A DNA stretch of 64,000 nt, from NCBI RefSeq assembly GCF_019802045.1, contig NZ_JAHVHU010000008.1:1-64000 (forward strand), read 5' to 3'. The translations under genes were made by a program, and so were the position numbers. Shown one piece after another: positions 43,009-51,701 of this stretch. The stretch is from Membranihabitans marinus (GTDB lineage Bacteria; Bacteroidota; Bacteroidia; Chitinophagales; Saprospiraceae). The stretch's first letter is position 1; each line of letters starts with the position of its first letter. The notes under the pieces are model-generated. The model saw only the letters and a list, made by a program, of their open reading frames with translations. It ran no database searches and was not told the DNA's origin.

Positions 43009-45126
43009 TTGTTTATACCAGGTTCATATCTGACTGGAAAGATCGAATTTGTGAAAGGCATCGGCCCCGCCAAGGCCGGTCTGTTGCAGAATGAATTGGG
43101 GATATACCTGATCGAAGACCTTTTGCTGGATTTTCCGATCCGTTATCTGGACCGGACGAAAATCACTCCCATCGCTGAAGCCAAATCCGAAGGCGAATAT
43201 GTGCAGGTCAAAGGAATCCTGAAAGATTTCCGCGTGATGGGGCAGGGAAGAGGGCGTCGTTTAGTGGCTTTGGTCTCTGATGATACTGGCGGTATGGAAC
43301 TGGTCTGGTTCAAATCCATTGAATGGATGGTCAACCACCTCACTCGTGGAATGGAATATGTGGTCAATGGCCGCGTGTCACGATTTCGCAACCAGTATAA
43401 CATGGCCCACCCGGAGATGGAAGCGGCATCGAAAAAAAAGACGGATTCTTTTCAGACTTTTATTCCGGTGTACCGAAGTACGGAAAAACTGACCAAACGC
43501 GGACTGGATACCAAAGGTCGGAATCGGATTATGAAACCCCTGATTGCGGAATTACCGAGAGATGCTTTTAAGGAATACCTCCCGGACGAATTGCGGCAGA
43601 AATTCCGGTTTGCCGATATCTATGAAACCACACGAATGATTCATTATCCGATGAATCAGAAACAACTAAGAATAGCAGAGAACCGAATTATCTTTGAAGA
43701 ATTTTTCTTCGTTCAGCTGCGGTTGATCAAGCAATATCTTACTCGCAAGCGGGATCTGAAAGGCCATGTGTTTGAGACCGTAGGCGACTATTTTATGACT
43801 TTTTATGAGGAACATCTTCCTTTTGAGTTAACGGGGGCGCAGAAAAGAGTGTTGCGGGAGATTCGACGGGATATGGGGACGGGAAAACAGATGAATCGGC
43901 TGCTTCAGGGCGATGTGGGGAGTGGAAAAACCATTGTGGCTCTGCTGGCTGCCTTGCTGGCCCGGGACAATGGGTTTCAGACTGCATTGTTGGCGCCGAC
44001 AGAGATTTTGGCCCAGCAGCATTTTGAATCCCTGACCCAACTGACCGAGGGCATGAAATATCAGGTCGCTATATTAACGGGTAAGACCAAAACAGCGGAA
44101 CGGAAGGAGCTACTGCGGATGTTGCGGATTGGAGCCATCGATCTGTTGGTGGGGACACATGCTCTATTGGAAGACCGGGTTCAGTTTGAAGAAATTGGGC
44201 TGGCCATCATTGATGAACAGCATCGATTTGGTGTCGCTCAGCGGGCAAAACTGTGGAAAAAAGGGAAGCGGCTGCCACCGCATGTCCTTGTCATGTCTGC
44301 CACACCCATCCCCCGAACCCTCCATATGACCACCTATGGAGACCTGGATGTCAGTGTGATCGACGAGCTGCCCCCGGGTCGAAAGCCCATCAGAACCTTG
44401 CACAAAACCGAATTCTACCGATCCGATGTGATCAAATTTATGAAGCAGGAAATCGCCAAAGGTCGTCAGATTTATGTAGTCTATCCTTTGATCGAAGAAT
44501 CAGAAAGCCTGGATCTCGAAGATCTGAACAATGGGTATGAAAAACTGTTGACTTTTTTTCCCCGACCCGATTATCAGATCGGTGTAGTCCATGGCCGGAT
44601 GACGCCCGATGAAAAGGAGAAGGAAATGGAGCGTTTCTCCAGAGGAACAACCCATATCCTGGTCTCCACCACCGTGATTGAAGTGGGGGTCAATATACCC
44701 AATGCTGCGGTGATGGTGATCGAAAATGCCAACCGGTTTGGTCTGGCTCAGTTGCATCAGTTGCGGGGTCGAGTCGGTCGGGGATCTTATCAAAGCTATT
44801 GCATCCTGATGACCGGGAACAAACTGGGTGATGATGCCCGGACCCGGATTGATACCATGGTTCGGACGAATGATGGTTTTGAAATAGCCGAAGTGGATTT
44901 GGCGCTTCGGGGACCAGGGAAGGTACAGGGCACAGAACAGAGTGGTCGGCTGAATTTTCGAAAAGCAGATCTGATCGAACACAAGCATATTCTAAAAGCG
45001 GCCCGGGAAACAGCAAAAATTATCCTGGAAGAAGATCCCGATTTGGAATCAGATAAGCACAGGGGGATCAAGGCCTATCTGGAGGCCCGGCATAAATCAG
45101 CTGAATGGTGGGGAAGGATAAGTTGA
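43009..45126 (+). CDS. recG: ATP-dependent DNA helicase RecG
   Basis: Unwinds and reverses stalled replication forks and branched DNA. The 705 residues contain the N-terminal wedge/OB region (KGIGPAKAGLLQNELGI onward; EYVQVKGILKDFRVMG) and the SF2 helicase core: motif I GDVGSGKTIVALLAALLA, motif II DEQH in IIDEQHRFGVAQR, MSATPIPRTLH, and motif VI region ATVIEVGVNIPNA / QLRGRVGRG. The start used is TTG at 43009; the ATG at 42998 is in another frame and closes quickly. A near-consensus TATTTTAG box lies at 42976. A 14-bp tandem repeat grows out of its stop codon. Confidence 0.95.
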   Translation: MFIPGSYLTGKIEFVKGIGPAKAGLLQNELGIYLIEDLLLDFPIRYLDRTKITPIAEAKSEGEYVQVKGILKDFRVMGQGRGRRLVALVSDDTGGMELVWFKSIEWMVNHLTRGMEYVVNGRVSRFRNQYNMAHPEMEAASKKKTDSFQTFIPVYRSTEKLTKRGLDTKGRNRIMKPLIAELPRDAFKEYLPDELRQKFRFADIYETTRMIHYPMNQKQLRIAENRIIFEEFFFVQLRLIKQYLTRKRDLKGHVFETVGDYFMTFYEEHLPFELTGAQKRVLREIRRDMGTGKQMNRLLQGDVGSGKTIVALLAALLARDNGFQTALLAPTEILAQQHFESLTQLTEGMKYQVAILTGKTKTAERKELLRMLRIGAIDLLVGTHALLEDRVQFEEIGLAIIDEQHRFGVAQRAKLWKKGKRLPPHVLVMSATPIPRTLHMTTYGDLDVSVIDELPPGRKPIRTLHKTEFYRSDVIKFMKQEIAKGRQIYVVYPLIEESESLDLEDLNNGYEKLLTFFPRPDYQIGVVHGRMTPDEKEKEMERFSRGTTHILVSTTVIEVGVNIPNAAVMVIENANRFGLAQLHQLRGRVGRGSYQSYCILMTGNKLGDDARTRIDTMVRTNDGFEIAEVDLALRGPGKVQGTEQSGRLNFRKADLIEHKHILKAARETAKIILEEDPDLESDKHRGIKAYLEARHKSAEWWGRIS

Positions 45127-45130
45127 AATT

Positions 45131-45158
45131 GGAAAGTTGAAAATGGAAAGTTGAAAAT
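45131..45158 (+). repeat. Perfect 14-bp tandem repeat just after the recG stop
   Basis: GGAAAGTTGAAAAT occurs twice in direct succession (45131-45144, 45145-45158). The recG end, AGTTGAAATT at 45121-45130, is a partial copy that includes the TGA stop codon. Confidence 0.85.
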
Positions 45159-45192
45159 TTTTAAATAGTTTCAATAGCACAATGTAAGTTTG

Positions 45193-45200
45193 TAACTTTG
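45193..45200 (+). promoter_or_regulatory. -7 promoter element upstream of the small coiled-coil membrane protein
   Basis: TAACTTTG matches TAnnTTTG, about 72 bases upstream of the gene at 45273. Confidence 0.45.
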
Positions 45201-45272
45201 ACGGGCGTTATGGTGGTACACTTATAAAGCGGCATAGAAAAACATTCTTCATGATCAATCTCCTCTTTTAAA

Positions 45273-45584
45273 ATGGCCAGAAAATATAAAACGACAGGAT
45301 GTGCGCGGATTTTTATTGTGTTACTTATTGTTGCACCGCTCGCATTTTTTGCGGCGTCCTACATCAATGGGTCTGATCCAATGGACACGCTTCGCGGTCT
45401 TTTTGGTAGTGAAGAAGAAACTTCCGTTTCTATGCGCCATGAAGATCGGCCGGATAAAGAATCAACGACCGATTTACAAGATGAACTTCGACGGCTTCAA
45501 AAAGATGTGGATTACTATAAGGTAGAAGCTGAAACCTATAAAAAACTCCTGGATGAATGCCAGGATGCCCGAATCAAGAATTAA
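45273..45584 (+). CDS. Small single-pass membrane protein with coiled coil, function unknown
   Basis: A 103-residue protein. Residues 12-30 (ARIFIVLLIVAPLAFFAAS) form one transmembrane helix, followed by a Glu/Asp-rich spacer and a C-terminal coiled coil (DLQDELRRLQKDVDYYKVEAETYKKLLDE in parts). The layout recalls small septum or envelope adaptor proteins but matches no family I can name. It has its own promoter box and lies 50 bases before serA, with which it may be co-transcribed. Confidence 0.7.
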   Translation: MARKYKTTGCARIFIVLLIVAPLAFFAASYINGSDPMDTLRGLFGSEEETSVSMRHEDRPDKESTTDLQDELRRLQKDVDYYKVEAETYKKLLDECQDARIKN

Positions 45585-45634
45585 TCTTCACCCAGAAATA
45601 ATTATTTAACCTTACACGAATTTCTAAATTTACT

Positions 45635-46588
45635 ATGATGAAAATATTAGCCAACGATGGTATTCACCCGACCGGACAAAAGATGCTCGAAGAAGCCGGG
45701 TTCCAAGTGGATCTTGAACGAATCCCTCAGGACGAACTCGCTGACAAATTGAATGAATACGATGCTATCATCGTTCGTAGTGCCACAAAAGTACGTCAGG
45801 AATTGATCGACCAATGTCCCAATCTGAAAGTAATCGCCCGAGGCGGCGTTGGGATGGACAATATCGATGTGGAATATGCTCGCAACAAAGGGTTAACGGT
45901 AGTGAACACCCCTGCCGCTAGTTCTCGTTCCGTGGCTGAACTGGTCTTCGGACATGTCTTATCCTTGGTCCGATCCGTCCATTTATCGAATCGAGAGATG
46001 CCGCGCTCTGGCAGCACGGAATTTAAAAAGCTTAAAAAAGCATACTCCGGTGGCATCGAATTGCGCGGAAAGACATTTGGCGTCGTAGGATTGGGCCGTA
46101 TCGGTCGCGAAGCTGCTCAGATTGCCCTGGGAATGGGTATGAAGGTGGTCGGAACTGATCCCATGGTGGAGGAAGTTACCCTCGAAGTCGCTTTACACCC
46201 ATCCTATGATCAAAAATTATCGGTGACTATCCCAACGGTGTCGCTGGAAGAGCTCCTCCGTGAAGCTGATGTCATCACATTGCATGTTCCCGGTGGAAAA
46301 CAAGCTGTTTTGGGTGAAAGCGAATTGGCTAAAGCGAAAAAAGGAGTGATTCTCGTGAATGCAGCACGTGGAGGTGTGATCGATGAAGATGCCCTGCTCG
46401 ATGCATTGGAATCAGGACAAGTCGGGGGTGCCGGGCTTGATGTTTTTGTCAATGAACCATCGCCACGAGCAGATTTGCTAAACCATCCCAGAGTTTCCGA
46501 TACGCCACACATTGGTGCATCTACTGGTCAAGCACAGGAGAACATAGGTATAGAGCTGGCGAATCAGATCATTGCCGCCTTGAAATAA
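45635..46588 (+). CDS. serA: D-3-phosphoglycerate dehydrogenase
   Basis: Commits 3-phosphoglycerate to serine synthesis using NAD. The 317 residues comprise the split substrate-binding domain (ILANDGIHPTGQKMLEEAGF; IARGGVGMDNIDV) and the Rossmann domain (GKTFGVVGLGRIGREAAQIAL), with catalytic Arg in NAARGGVIDE and His in TPHIGASTGQAQENIG. No ACT or intervening regulatory domain follows, so this is the short form without serine feedback. A terminator follows at 46617-46650. An alternative 2-hydroxyacid substrate cannot be excluded, but the short serA form is common in this phylum. Confidence 0.9.
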   Translation: MMKILANDGIHPTGQKMLEEAGFQVDLERIPQDELADKLNEYDAIIVRSATKVRQELIDQCPNLKVIARGGVGMDNIDVEYARNKGLTVVNTPAASSRSVAELVFGHVLSLVRSVHLSNREMPRSGSTEFKKLKKAYSGGIELRGKTFGVVGLGRIGREAAQIALGMGMKVVGTDPMVEEVTLEVALHPSYDQKLSVTIPTVSLEELLREADVITLHVPGGKQAVLGESELAKAKKGVILVNAARGGVIDEDALLDALESGQVGGAGLDVFVNEPSPRADLLNHPRVSDTPHIGASTGQAQENIGIELANQIIAALK

Positions 46589-46616
46589 TATTCAGAGAAT
46601 TAATTCGAACATAAAG

Positions 46617-46650
46617 TGGGAGGTAAATTTGATTTGCTTCCCATTTTTTC
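46617..46650 (+). terminator. Rho-independent terminator after serA
   Basis: TGGGA...AAAT pairs with ATTT...TCCCA around TTG (46617-46643), followed by TTTTTT. Confidence 0.7.
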
Positions 46651-46747
46651 AAGTGTTGAGGCATTCAAAATGGAGTTCATACACAAACCTTAATCAATTA
46701 CTTTGATCTGGAGCGCATTGTAAAAACTCTCCTTAGAGTGGGGGAAT

Positions 46748-46782
46748 AAAAAGAACTTATGGATGGACTTAGAGTTCTTTTT
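46748..46782. terminator. Bidirectional hairpin between serA and ppx/gppA
   Basis: AAAAAGAACT at 46748-46757 pairs with AGTTCTTTTT at 46773-46782. The T-runs on both strands are part of the stem, so it could end the minus-strand ppx/gppA transcript as well as read-through from serA. Confidence 0.6.
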
Positions 46783-46804
46783 CCAACGGACACCTCTATG
46801 CTTT

Positions 46805-47728
46805 TCATTGTTCTTTCAACCATTGCTCGTAGTATTCCTGGATGAACCCTTCCTTCAGAGCATATTTAGAAAAAGCGACTTGCTGAAACTGGTGATGATC
46901 CATTAACCATATGATCAGCAAAAAGGCGTGGATGATTAGTGGAACTCTTTTGTCTGGAATAGATGGATCCTCCAATCGTTCATTGGTTGTGGTATATAGA
47001 CGGTCGGTGATGTATCGACGAACCTGCCCTGGTTCAATACTGCTGCAGTTCGCTGCATCAAATACTTCCCCGGTTAGCGCTTCGGCTAGGACATCAAATG
47101 TACCGGAGCCGCCGATTAGGGTTTTTGGTGCTTGTTCATGGATTGCAAGTGAAATTATCGCTGCATGTTTATCTAAAAACTCATTGAACTGATGGATTTC
47201 TTCCCGGGTAACCGGATCGCTAAAAGGAATGGCGTTTTTCAATACCCCCAAGCCAATCGGCAAACTTACCTGAAAAACCTTTTTGTCAGAGTGGGTAATA
47301 ATAAATTCCGTGCTACCACCTCCGATGTCCATGAAGAGTGCATTTTTTTTGAAGTCCGGGCAGGCTATTCCCATGCCCTGATAGATATAGTTCGCTTCTT
47401 TTTCCCCATCGATGACCCTGGTATGTATACCATATTCTTGGCGAATCATGGATGTAAACTCGTTGCTGTTATCAGCTGTTCGAAGTGCCGCTGTCCCCAC
47501 AGCCAGGATCTCATCTACCTGGTGCTGCGTACAGATGGAATGAAAGTTTTTTACAGCTTTTAAGCCGCGGTTCATGGCTTCATCTGCGATATGGGTTATT
47601 CCCGTCTGCGCTAAAAATACATAGTCTCTTTGATGAAAAATTACCTGCCATTGACTTGTTGTTATTTCAGCGATAATAAGGTGAAAGGTATTGGATCCGA
47701 AATCAATAAGGCCGACTCGTTTTTTCAA
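46805..47728 (-). CDS. Ppx/GppA family phosphatase
   Basis: An exopolyphosphatase or guanosine pentaphosphatase of the ASKHA fold, linked to polyphosphate and (p)ppGpp turnover. The 307 residues cover the two-lobed core only: phosphate motif 1 in LIDFGSNTFHLIIAE, GEKEANYIYQGM, and motif 2 in FMDIGGGSTEFII, then GLGVLKNAIPFSDP and LIGGSGTFDVLAEAL. The C-terminal HD-like region of longer Ppx enzymes is absent, as in typical short Bacteroidota members. Its start overlaps the upstream barrel gene by 4 bases, suggesting coupling. The exact substrate cannot be set from sequence. Confidence 0.9.
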   Translation of the reverse strand: MKKRVGLIDFGSNTFHLIIAEITTSQWQVIFHQRDYVFLAQTGITHIADEAMNRGLKAVKNFHSICTQHQVDEILAVGTAALRTADNSNEFTSMIRQEYGIHTRVIDGEKEANYIYQGMGIACPDFKKNALFMDIGGGSTEFIITHSDKKVFQVSLPIGLGVLKNAIPFSDPVTREEIHQFNEFLDKHAAIISLAIHEQAPKTLIGGSGTFDVLAEALTGEVFDAANCSSIEPGQVRRYITDRLYTTTNERLEDPSIPDKRVPLIIHAFLLIIWLMDHHQFQQVAFSKYALKEGFIQEYYEQWLKEQ

Positions 47729-48372
47729 AATCTAAATTGATATTGTAAACTAATATAATACAGCTGCCATTCTACATCGTCGGCCTTGACATTTAATATT
47801 AAAGACAAGGAACGAATATAGTGGACGTTGATCCCATGGTGTTGAGAGAACCAGAACCCCATTCCGGTCATGACACTGTAATCATCGTCCCGGATAAAGG
47901 TACTATATTTTTCAAATTTCGGAAATCGGATCGTGGAATGGAGGATTCGCCCGTACATAAATCCCACATCAAAATGAAAACGAGATAGTCCGTTATCCCA
48001 CCAGGTCAGATAGGAGGCGTAGAGTGGAATCTGGGCCATATGAATATCAATAGAACGTTTTATGGGATCATATGGACTGTTTTTGGCTCCGGTATTGCGG
48101 TAAAATAGATCCAAATGGGCATTCCAGCGTGGAGCCATTCGGTACCCGACGCCGGTACCGATGCCATATCCTATCCGATGATACCCCGCCAGCATATCTC
48201 CGCGAATCTGTGAAAAATTGATGTCTGTAATAATTCGGGCTGAAAAAACGTTATTTTGACTAAAGCTCTGACTGGTAAGCTGTAATATAAAAAGTAGTGT
48301 TAAAAGAGCCCGGGTAACTCCTTTTACGGAAACAAAAAAAGAATTAATATCTTTGGTTACAGACGTGGTCAT
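47725..48372 (-). CDS. Small outer membrane beta-barrel protein (porin-like)
   Basis: From the start at 48372 (MTTSVTKDINSFFVSVKGVT), 215 residues with a signal peptide ending near SQSFSQ (about residue 40) and a barrel with aromatic strands (YRMAPRWNAHLDLFYRN; IHMAQIPLYASYLTWW; LYYISLQYQFRF). The final Phe is typical of barrel insertion signals. A later start would shorten the unusually long pre-signal part. It is probably cotranslated with the ppx/gppA gene. Its start lies only 14 bases from that of the divergent OmpA-like gene, so the promoters must overlap the coding starts. Confidence 0.7.
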   Translation of the reverse strand: MTTSVTKDINSFFVSVKGVTRALLTLLFILQLTSQSFSQNNVFSARIITDINFSQIRGDMLAGYHRIGYGIGTGVGYRMAPRWNAHLDLFYRNTGAKNSPYDPIKRSIDIHMAQIPLYASYLTWWDNGLSRFHFDVGFMYGRILHSTIRFPKFEKYSTFIRDDDYSVMTGMGFWFSQHHGINVHYIRSLSLILNVKADDVEWQLYYISLQYQFRF

Positions 48373-48386
48373 GAAGTTGAATATCA

Positions 48387-49826
48387 ATGAAACTGTTTTC
48401 AATACGCAATATCGGATTTTTTGTGACAATGGTACTCATACCATGGACGCAGTTGTGTGCCCAACAAGTGATAAAGCTGAATAACCCATCATTTGAAGAC
48501 TGGCCGCAACACAGTCATCCCCCGGAAGGGTGGTCGGACTGTGGATTTTTTGATGAGTCTCCACCAGATGTTCAGCCATCGGGTGCTTGGGGCGTCTTCT
48601 GGCCAGCCATGGATGGGAAGACTTATCTGGGGATGGTCGCTCGGCACAATGATACCTATGAAAGCGTGGGTCAGCGTTTGAATGATATCTTGTGGGCCGG
48701 GACGTGTTATCAGATTTCTTTTTTTCTATGTAAGAGTCCCGTATATTTTAGTAGCGTCAATGATATCAGTGGTGATGAAGAAAAACGCTCGCCGGTGCAA
48801 AATTTTGTGACACCGATTAAATTGCGGATCTGGGCTGGAAATGATATGTGCCACAAACAAGAGCTGATCGGTGAAACCGGTCTGGTAACCAACAATGAAT
48901 GGGAACGGTACCACATCAAGCTCTCTCCAAAACGGGGAAACTACAAATACATCTTTCTGGAGGCGTATTATGAAACGCCCACCCTCTTTGCTTATAATGG
49001 GAATATCTTGGTGGATGATGCATCAGATATCGTTGCTTTGGCGCACTGTGATGATAAATTGAAGGAAGAAGATCCCGTAGAAGCTCCCGTGGTGCAAATC
49101 ATAGATCCGGTTGAAAAAATCGACACCAAAGAAATGCTCTATCGACTGCATGCCAAAATAGAGAACGTAGACTCCAAAGAACGTGTTTTTATTGCTGTGA
49201 ATGATTATGAAATCAAAGATTTTACCTTTAATCCGCAGACCGGAGCATTTTCTACCTATCTAAAACTAGCTCCCGGCCGAAATGCCATCAAAGTGATCGG
49301 AAGTAATCGGGCAGGCACTGATACGGATTCCACGTTTATACGGACGATTGATCCCTTGGCTGCTGTTAACAAAGTACCCGAGCCCATAAATAAACCGGTA
49401 TCCAAGCCCAAAACAACGATCAATGCCAGTAAATATAAGCTCACAAATAAAGATGGTGAGTCTTCTCTTAAGAAAGGCGATATTGTAAATCTCGAGCATT
49501 TGCAGTTTAAGGCAGATCGAAGTGACTTGAGTAGAAAAGACAGCATGATACTGGATGAACTATTTCAGTTTATGCAGGAATACCGCGAAGTAGAAATAGA
49601 GATTGGCGGACATACGAATAGTTTGCCCGATGGCAGGGAGTGTCAGAAAATAAGCCAGGAACGGGCCATGGCGGTAGCTACTTATTTGGTCGAACGCGGC
49701 ATTGATTTTAAAAGGTTGACCGCTATGGGGTATGGTAAAAAATATCCGATTGCGACCAATGAAACACCCGAAGGACGAAAGCGCAATCAGCGGGTCGAGA
49801 TTAAAATACTAAAAATAGGACAATAG
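48387..49826 (+). CDS. OmpA-like peptidoglycan-binding protein with N-terminal carbohydrate-binding-like domain
   Basis: A 479-residue secreted protein with a signal peptide ending in LCAQQ. Residues 26-210 (NPSFEDWPQHSHPPEGWSDC; GMVARHNDTYESVGQRL; ILVDDASDIVAL) look like a beta-sandwich that begins with the 'N-P-S-F-E' style found in carbohydrate-binding modules of gliding and T9SS-related proteins. A short Ig-like stretch covers about 225-320, then a Pro/Lys linker, then a C-terminal OmpA domain (about 365-479) with the EIGGHTNSLPDG and NQRVEIKIL motifs that bind peptidoglycan. It probably links a surface or periplasmic module to the cell wall. Confidence 0.87.
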   Translation: MKLFSIRNIGFFVTMVLIPWTQLCAQQVIKLNNPSFEDWPQHSHPPEGWSDCGFFDESPPDVQPSGAWGVFWPAMDGKTYLGMVARHNDTYESVGQRLNDILWAGTCYQISFFLCKSPVYFSSVNDISGDEEKRSPVQNFVTPIKLRIWAGNDMCHKQELIGETGLVTNNEWERYHIKLSPKRGNYKYIFLEAYYETPTLFAYNGNILVDDASDIVALAHCDDKLKEEDPVEAPVVQIIDPVEKIDTKEMLYRLHAKIENVDSKERVFIAVNDYEIKDFTFNPQTGAFSTYLKLAPGRNAIKVIGSNRAGTDTDSTFIRTIDPLAAVNKVPEPINKPVSKPKTTINASKYKLTNKDGESSLKKGDIVNLEHLQFKADRSDLSRKDSMILDELFQFMQEYREVEIEIGGHTNSLPDGRECQKISQERAMAVATYLVERGIDFKRLTAMGYGKKYPIATNETPEGRKRNQRVEIKILKIGQ

Positions 49827-49881
49827 ATTTCAGATTTAAGAATCTTGATTTGCGGAATCGTCTGTATCAAGAGGATTACTA

Positions 49882-50310
49882 TTTTTAGCCAACATCCAGC
49901 ACAGGTCTCGTTCTAAAAAGCCGAAAGTTGTTTTTATGAAGAACAACTTTTTGGAATGAGGGTAGAAAATAATAATTGGTATCGTAAAACTCCAGATTGT
50001 CTGCCCTTTTCTCATTGCGACCACCTACGGGGTCGAGCGTGATTCCATACTTTGGAGCTAGTATACTTTGACCCGCTCCGCAGGTCATTACTTCATTTTG
50101 AGTTAAATTAAATTGTTTATAATAAAATAAACATGCCTCATACCAAGATGCAGAGCCATAACCTGGGAACACATGGCCAGTATCTTCTACACTGACCTCA
50201 GAGAGGTCACAGTTTATTAGCACATATTCATTGAGTCCGGCAACGATCCCAGCCAGGTCGCCATGTTTGAAATTACGATCAGGCGTTACCAAGTCTATAC
50301 CATCTTATAC
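49882..50310 (-). pseudogene. Orphan reading frame, possibly the 3' remnant of a gene
   Basis: A minus-strand frame encodes about 140 residues (GDLAGIVAGLNEYVLINCDL, GYGSASWYEACLFYYKQFNL, ITLDPVGGRNEKRADNLEFY) and looks protein-like. It has no ATG, signal peptide or promoter: the frame is closed by TAA just upstream of DGIDLVTPDRN, and only a TTG at 50292 could start it. I recognise no family. A broken gene or a cryptic ORF are both possible. Confidence 0.35.
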
Positions 50311-50400
50311 TAAGACAGCCGGACACCATGATAAAATTCTTTGCTAATAAATGATTTCTCATGTCAATTTTCCATCTCCAACTCCACTTCTATCTCCACC

Positions 50401-51660
50401 TCATCCCTTCTCCACGGAGAATCCCAGACGCTCCAGATCCAGCCAAAAATCAGGGTATGACTTTCGGACTACATCCGGTTCTTCGATTCGGACGGGGTGC
50501 AATACCGCCAAAGGTGCAAATGCCATCGCCATTCGGTGGTCTTCATAAGTCGGAAAAGTAACCGTTTCTGGGAAGGCTGCTTTACCTGAAACCAAGTAAA
50601 ATTCTTCGCCGGTCAAAGGACTGAATTTAGGCGGCATTTTCGTAAAAGAAACGTTGAGTTTGGCCAGTTCGGTTTTCAATGCAGCAATCCGGTCGGTTTC
50701 TTTGATACTCAGCGTTTGCAATCCACTAAACAGACCATCTGTACCCAATCCCGCGCAGGTCACTGCTATGGTCTGGGCAATGTCTGGGCAAAGTATGAAA
50801 TTATGTTCAAAAGAGGCGGGTACTAAAGGACTTGTTTTGGTTAACGTAATTCCGGCAGAAGTATAGGTTGTGTGAACACCAAACGACTCATATAATTCAG
50901 GTAAAACGGCATCTCCCTGAAAACTTTTTTCATTTAATCCATGCAACTGCAACCGGCAAGAGTCCGATAAAGCGGCTATGCTGTAATAATAGGAAGCTGC
51001 AGACCAATCAGATTCTACAGTAAACTCTTTGCCCTGGTACGATTGATGTGGAACTGTGATTTCATTGTCCTTCCATTCATAACGCACACCATAAGCTTGC
51101 ATGACTTGGAGGGTCAATTCGATGTAAGAACGAGAGACCATCTCCCCGCCCAGCTGTAGGGTAAGACCTCCCGGAAGTGTCGGAGCGATCAGCAACAGAG
51201 CACTGATAAACTGTGAACTAATATGACTCGCAATGGGGAGTACAGAATTTTTGGTCAACGTCGCTGGTTCAAATCGCAGTGGCGGATAACCCGGTTCTCC
51301 CAAGTAGGTGATGTTTGCTCCCAGTGTGCGAAGAGCCTCCACCAATTCACCTATAGGACGTTGTTTCATGCGTTCGGAACCGGTTAGCGTACACGATTTT
51401 CCCGATGCCGCCAGATAAGCTGTCAGAAACCGAAAAGTGGTGCCTGCAGCGCCGGCATCAAAAACGTCCCCGGATGAATTTAAAATGTGCTGCAGCGCTT
51501 TGGTGTCATTGCTGGTGGATAAATGATGAATAGGTTTGGGCATTTCTGTTAATGCCTGAATGATCAGGGCTCGGTTGCTGATGCTTTTTGAGCCGTCCAA
51601 TGCGATCTCTCCCTCGAGACTCTCCCGGTCGAGTGAAATGTTTATTACCTGCTTACTCAT
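50401..51660 (-). CDS. aroA: 3-phosphoshikimate 1-carboxyvinyltransferase (EPSP synthase)
   Basis: Transfers enolpyruvate to shikimate-3-phosphate in chorismate synthesis. The 419 residues contain the substrate-binding LDGSKSISNRALIIQAL, NDTK, GAAGTTFRFLTAYLA, LTGSERMKQRPIGELVEAL and, near the C-terminus, IKETDRIAALKTEL and TYEDHRMAMAFAPLA. The motif after GAAGT departs from the class I GNAGT form, as often seen in this phylum. It is likely transcribed after phoH (gap 41 bases). GA-rich repeats start at its TGA stop codon. aroB, transcribed the other way, acts in the same pathway. Confidence 0.93.
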   Translation of the reverse strand: MSKQVINISLDRESLEGEIALDGSKSISNRALIIQALTEMPKPIHHLSTSNDTKALQHILNSSGDVFDAGAAGTTFRFLTAYLAASGKSCTLTGSERMKQRPIGELVEALRTLGANITYLGEPGYPPLRFEPATLTKNSVLPIASHISSQFISALLLIAPTLPGGLTLQLGGEMVSRSYIELTLQVMQAYGVRYEWKDNEITVPHQSYQGKEFTVESDWSAASYYYSIAALSDSCRLQLHGLNEKSFQGDAVLPELYESFGVHTTYTSAGITLTKTSPLVPASFEHNFILCPDIAQTIAVTCAGLGTDGLFSGLQTLSIKETDRIAALKTELAKLNVSFTKMPPKFSPLTGEEFYLVSGKAAFPETVTFPTYEDHRMAMAFAPLAVLHPVRIEEPDVVRKSYPDFWLDLERLGFSVEKG

Positions 51661-51701
51661 GCGATGTATCTGTTCTCAGAAATACGTTATAAAATTGATG
51701 G

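Noticed and set aside
42998-43036. ATG as recG start
   Set aside because: It is out of frame with recG and reaches a stop codon after about 12 codons.
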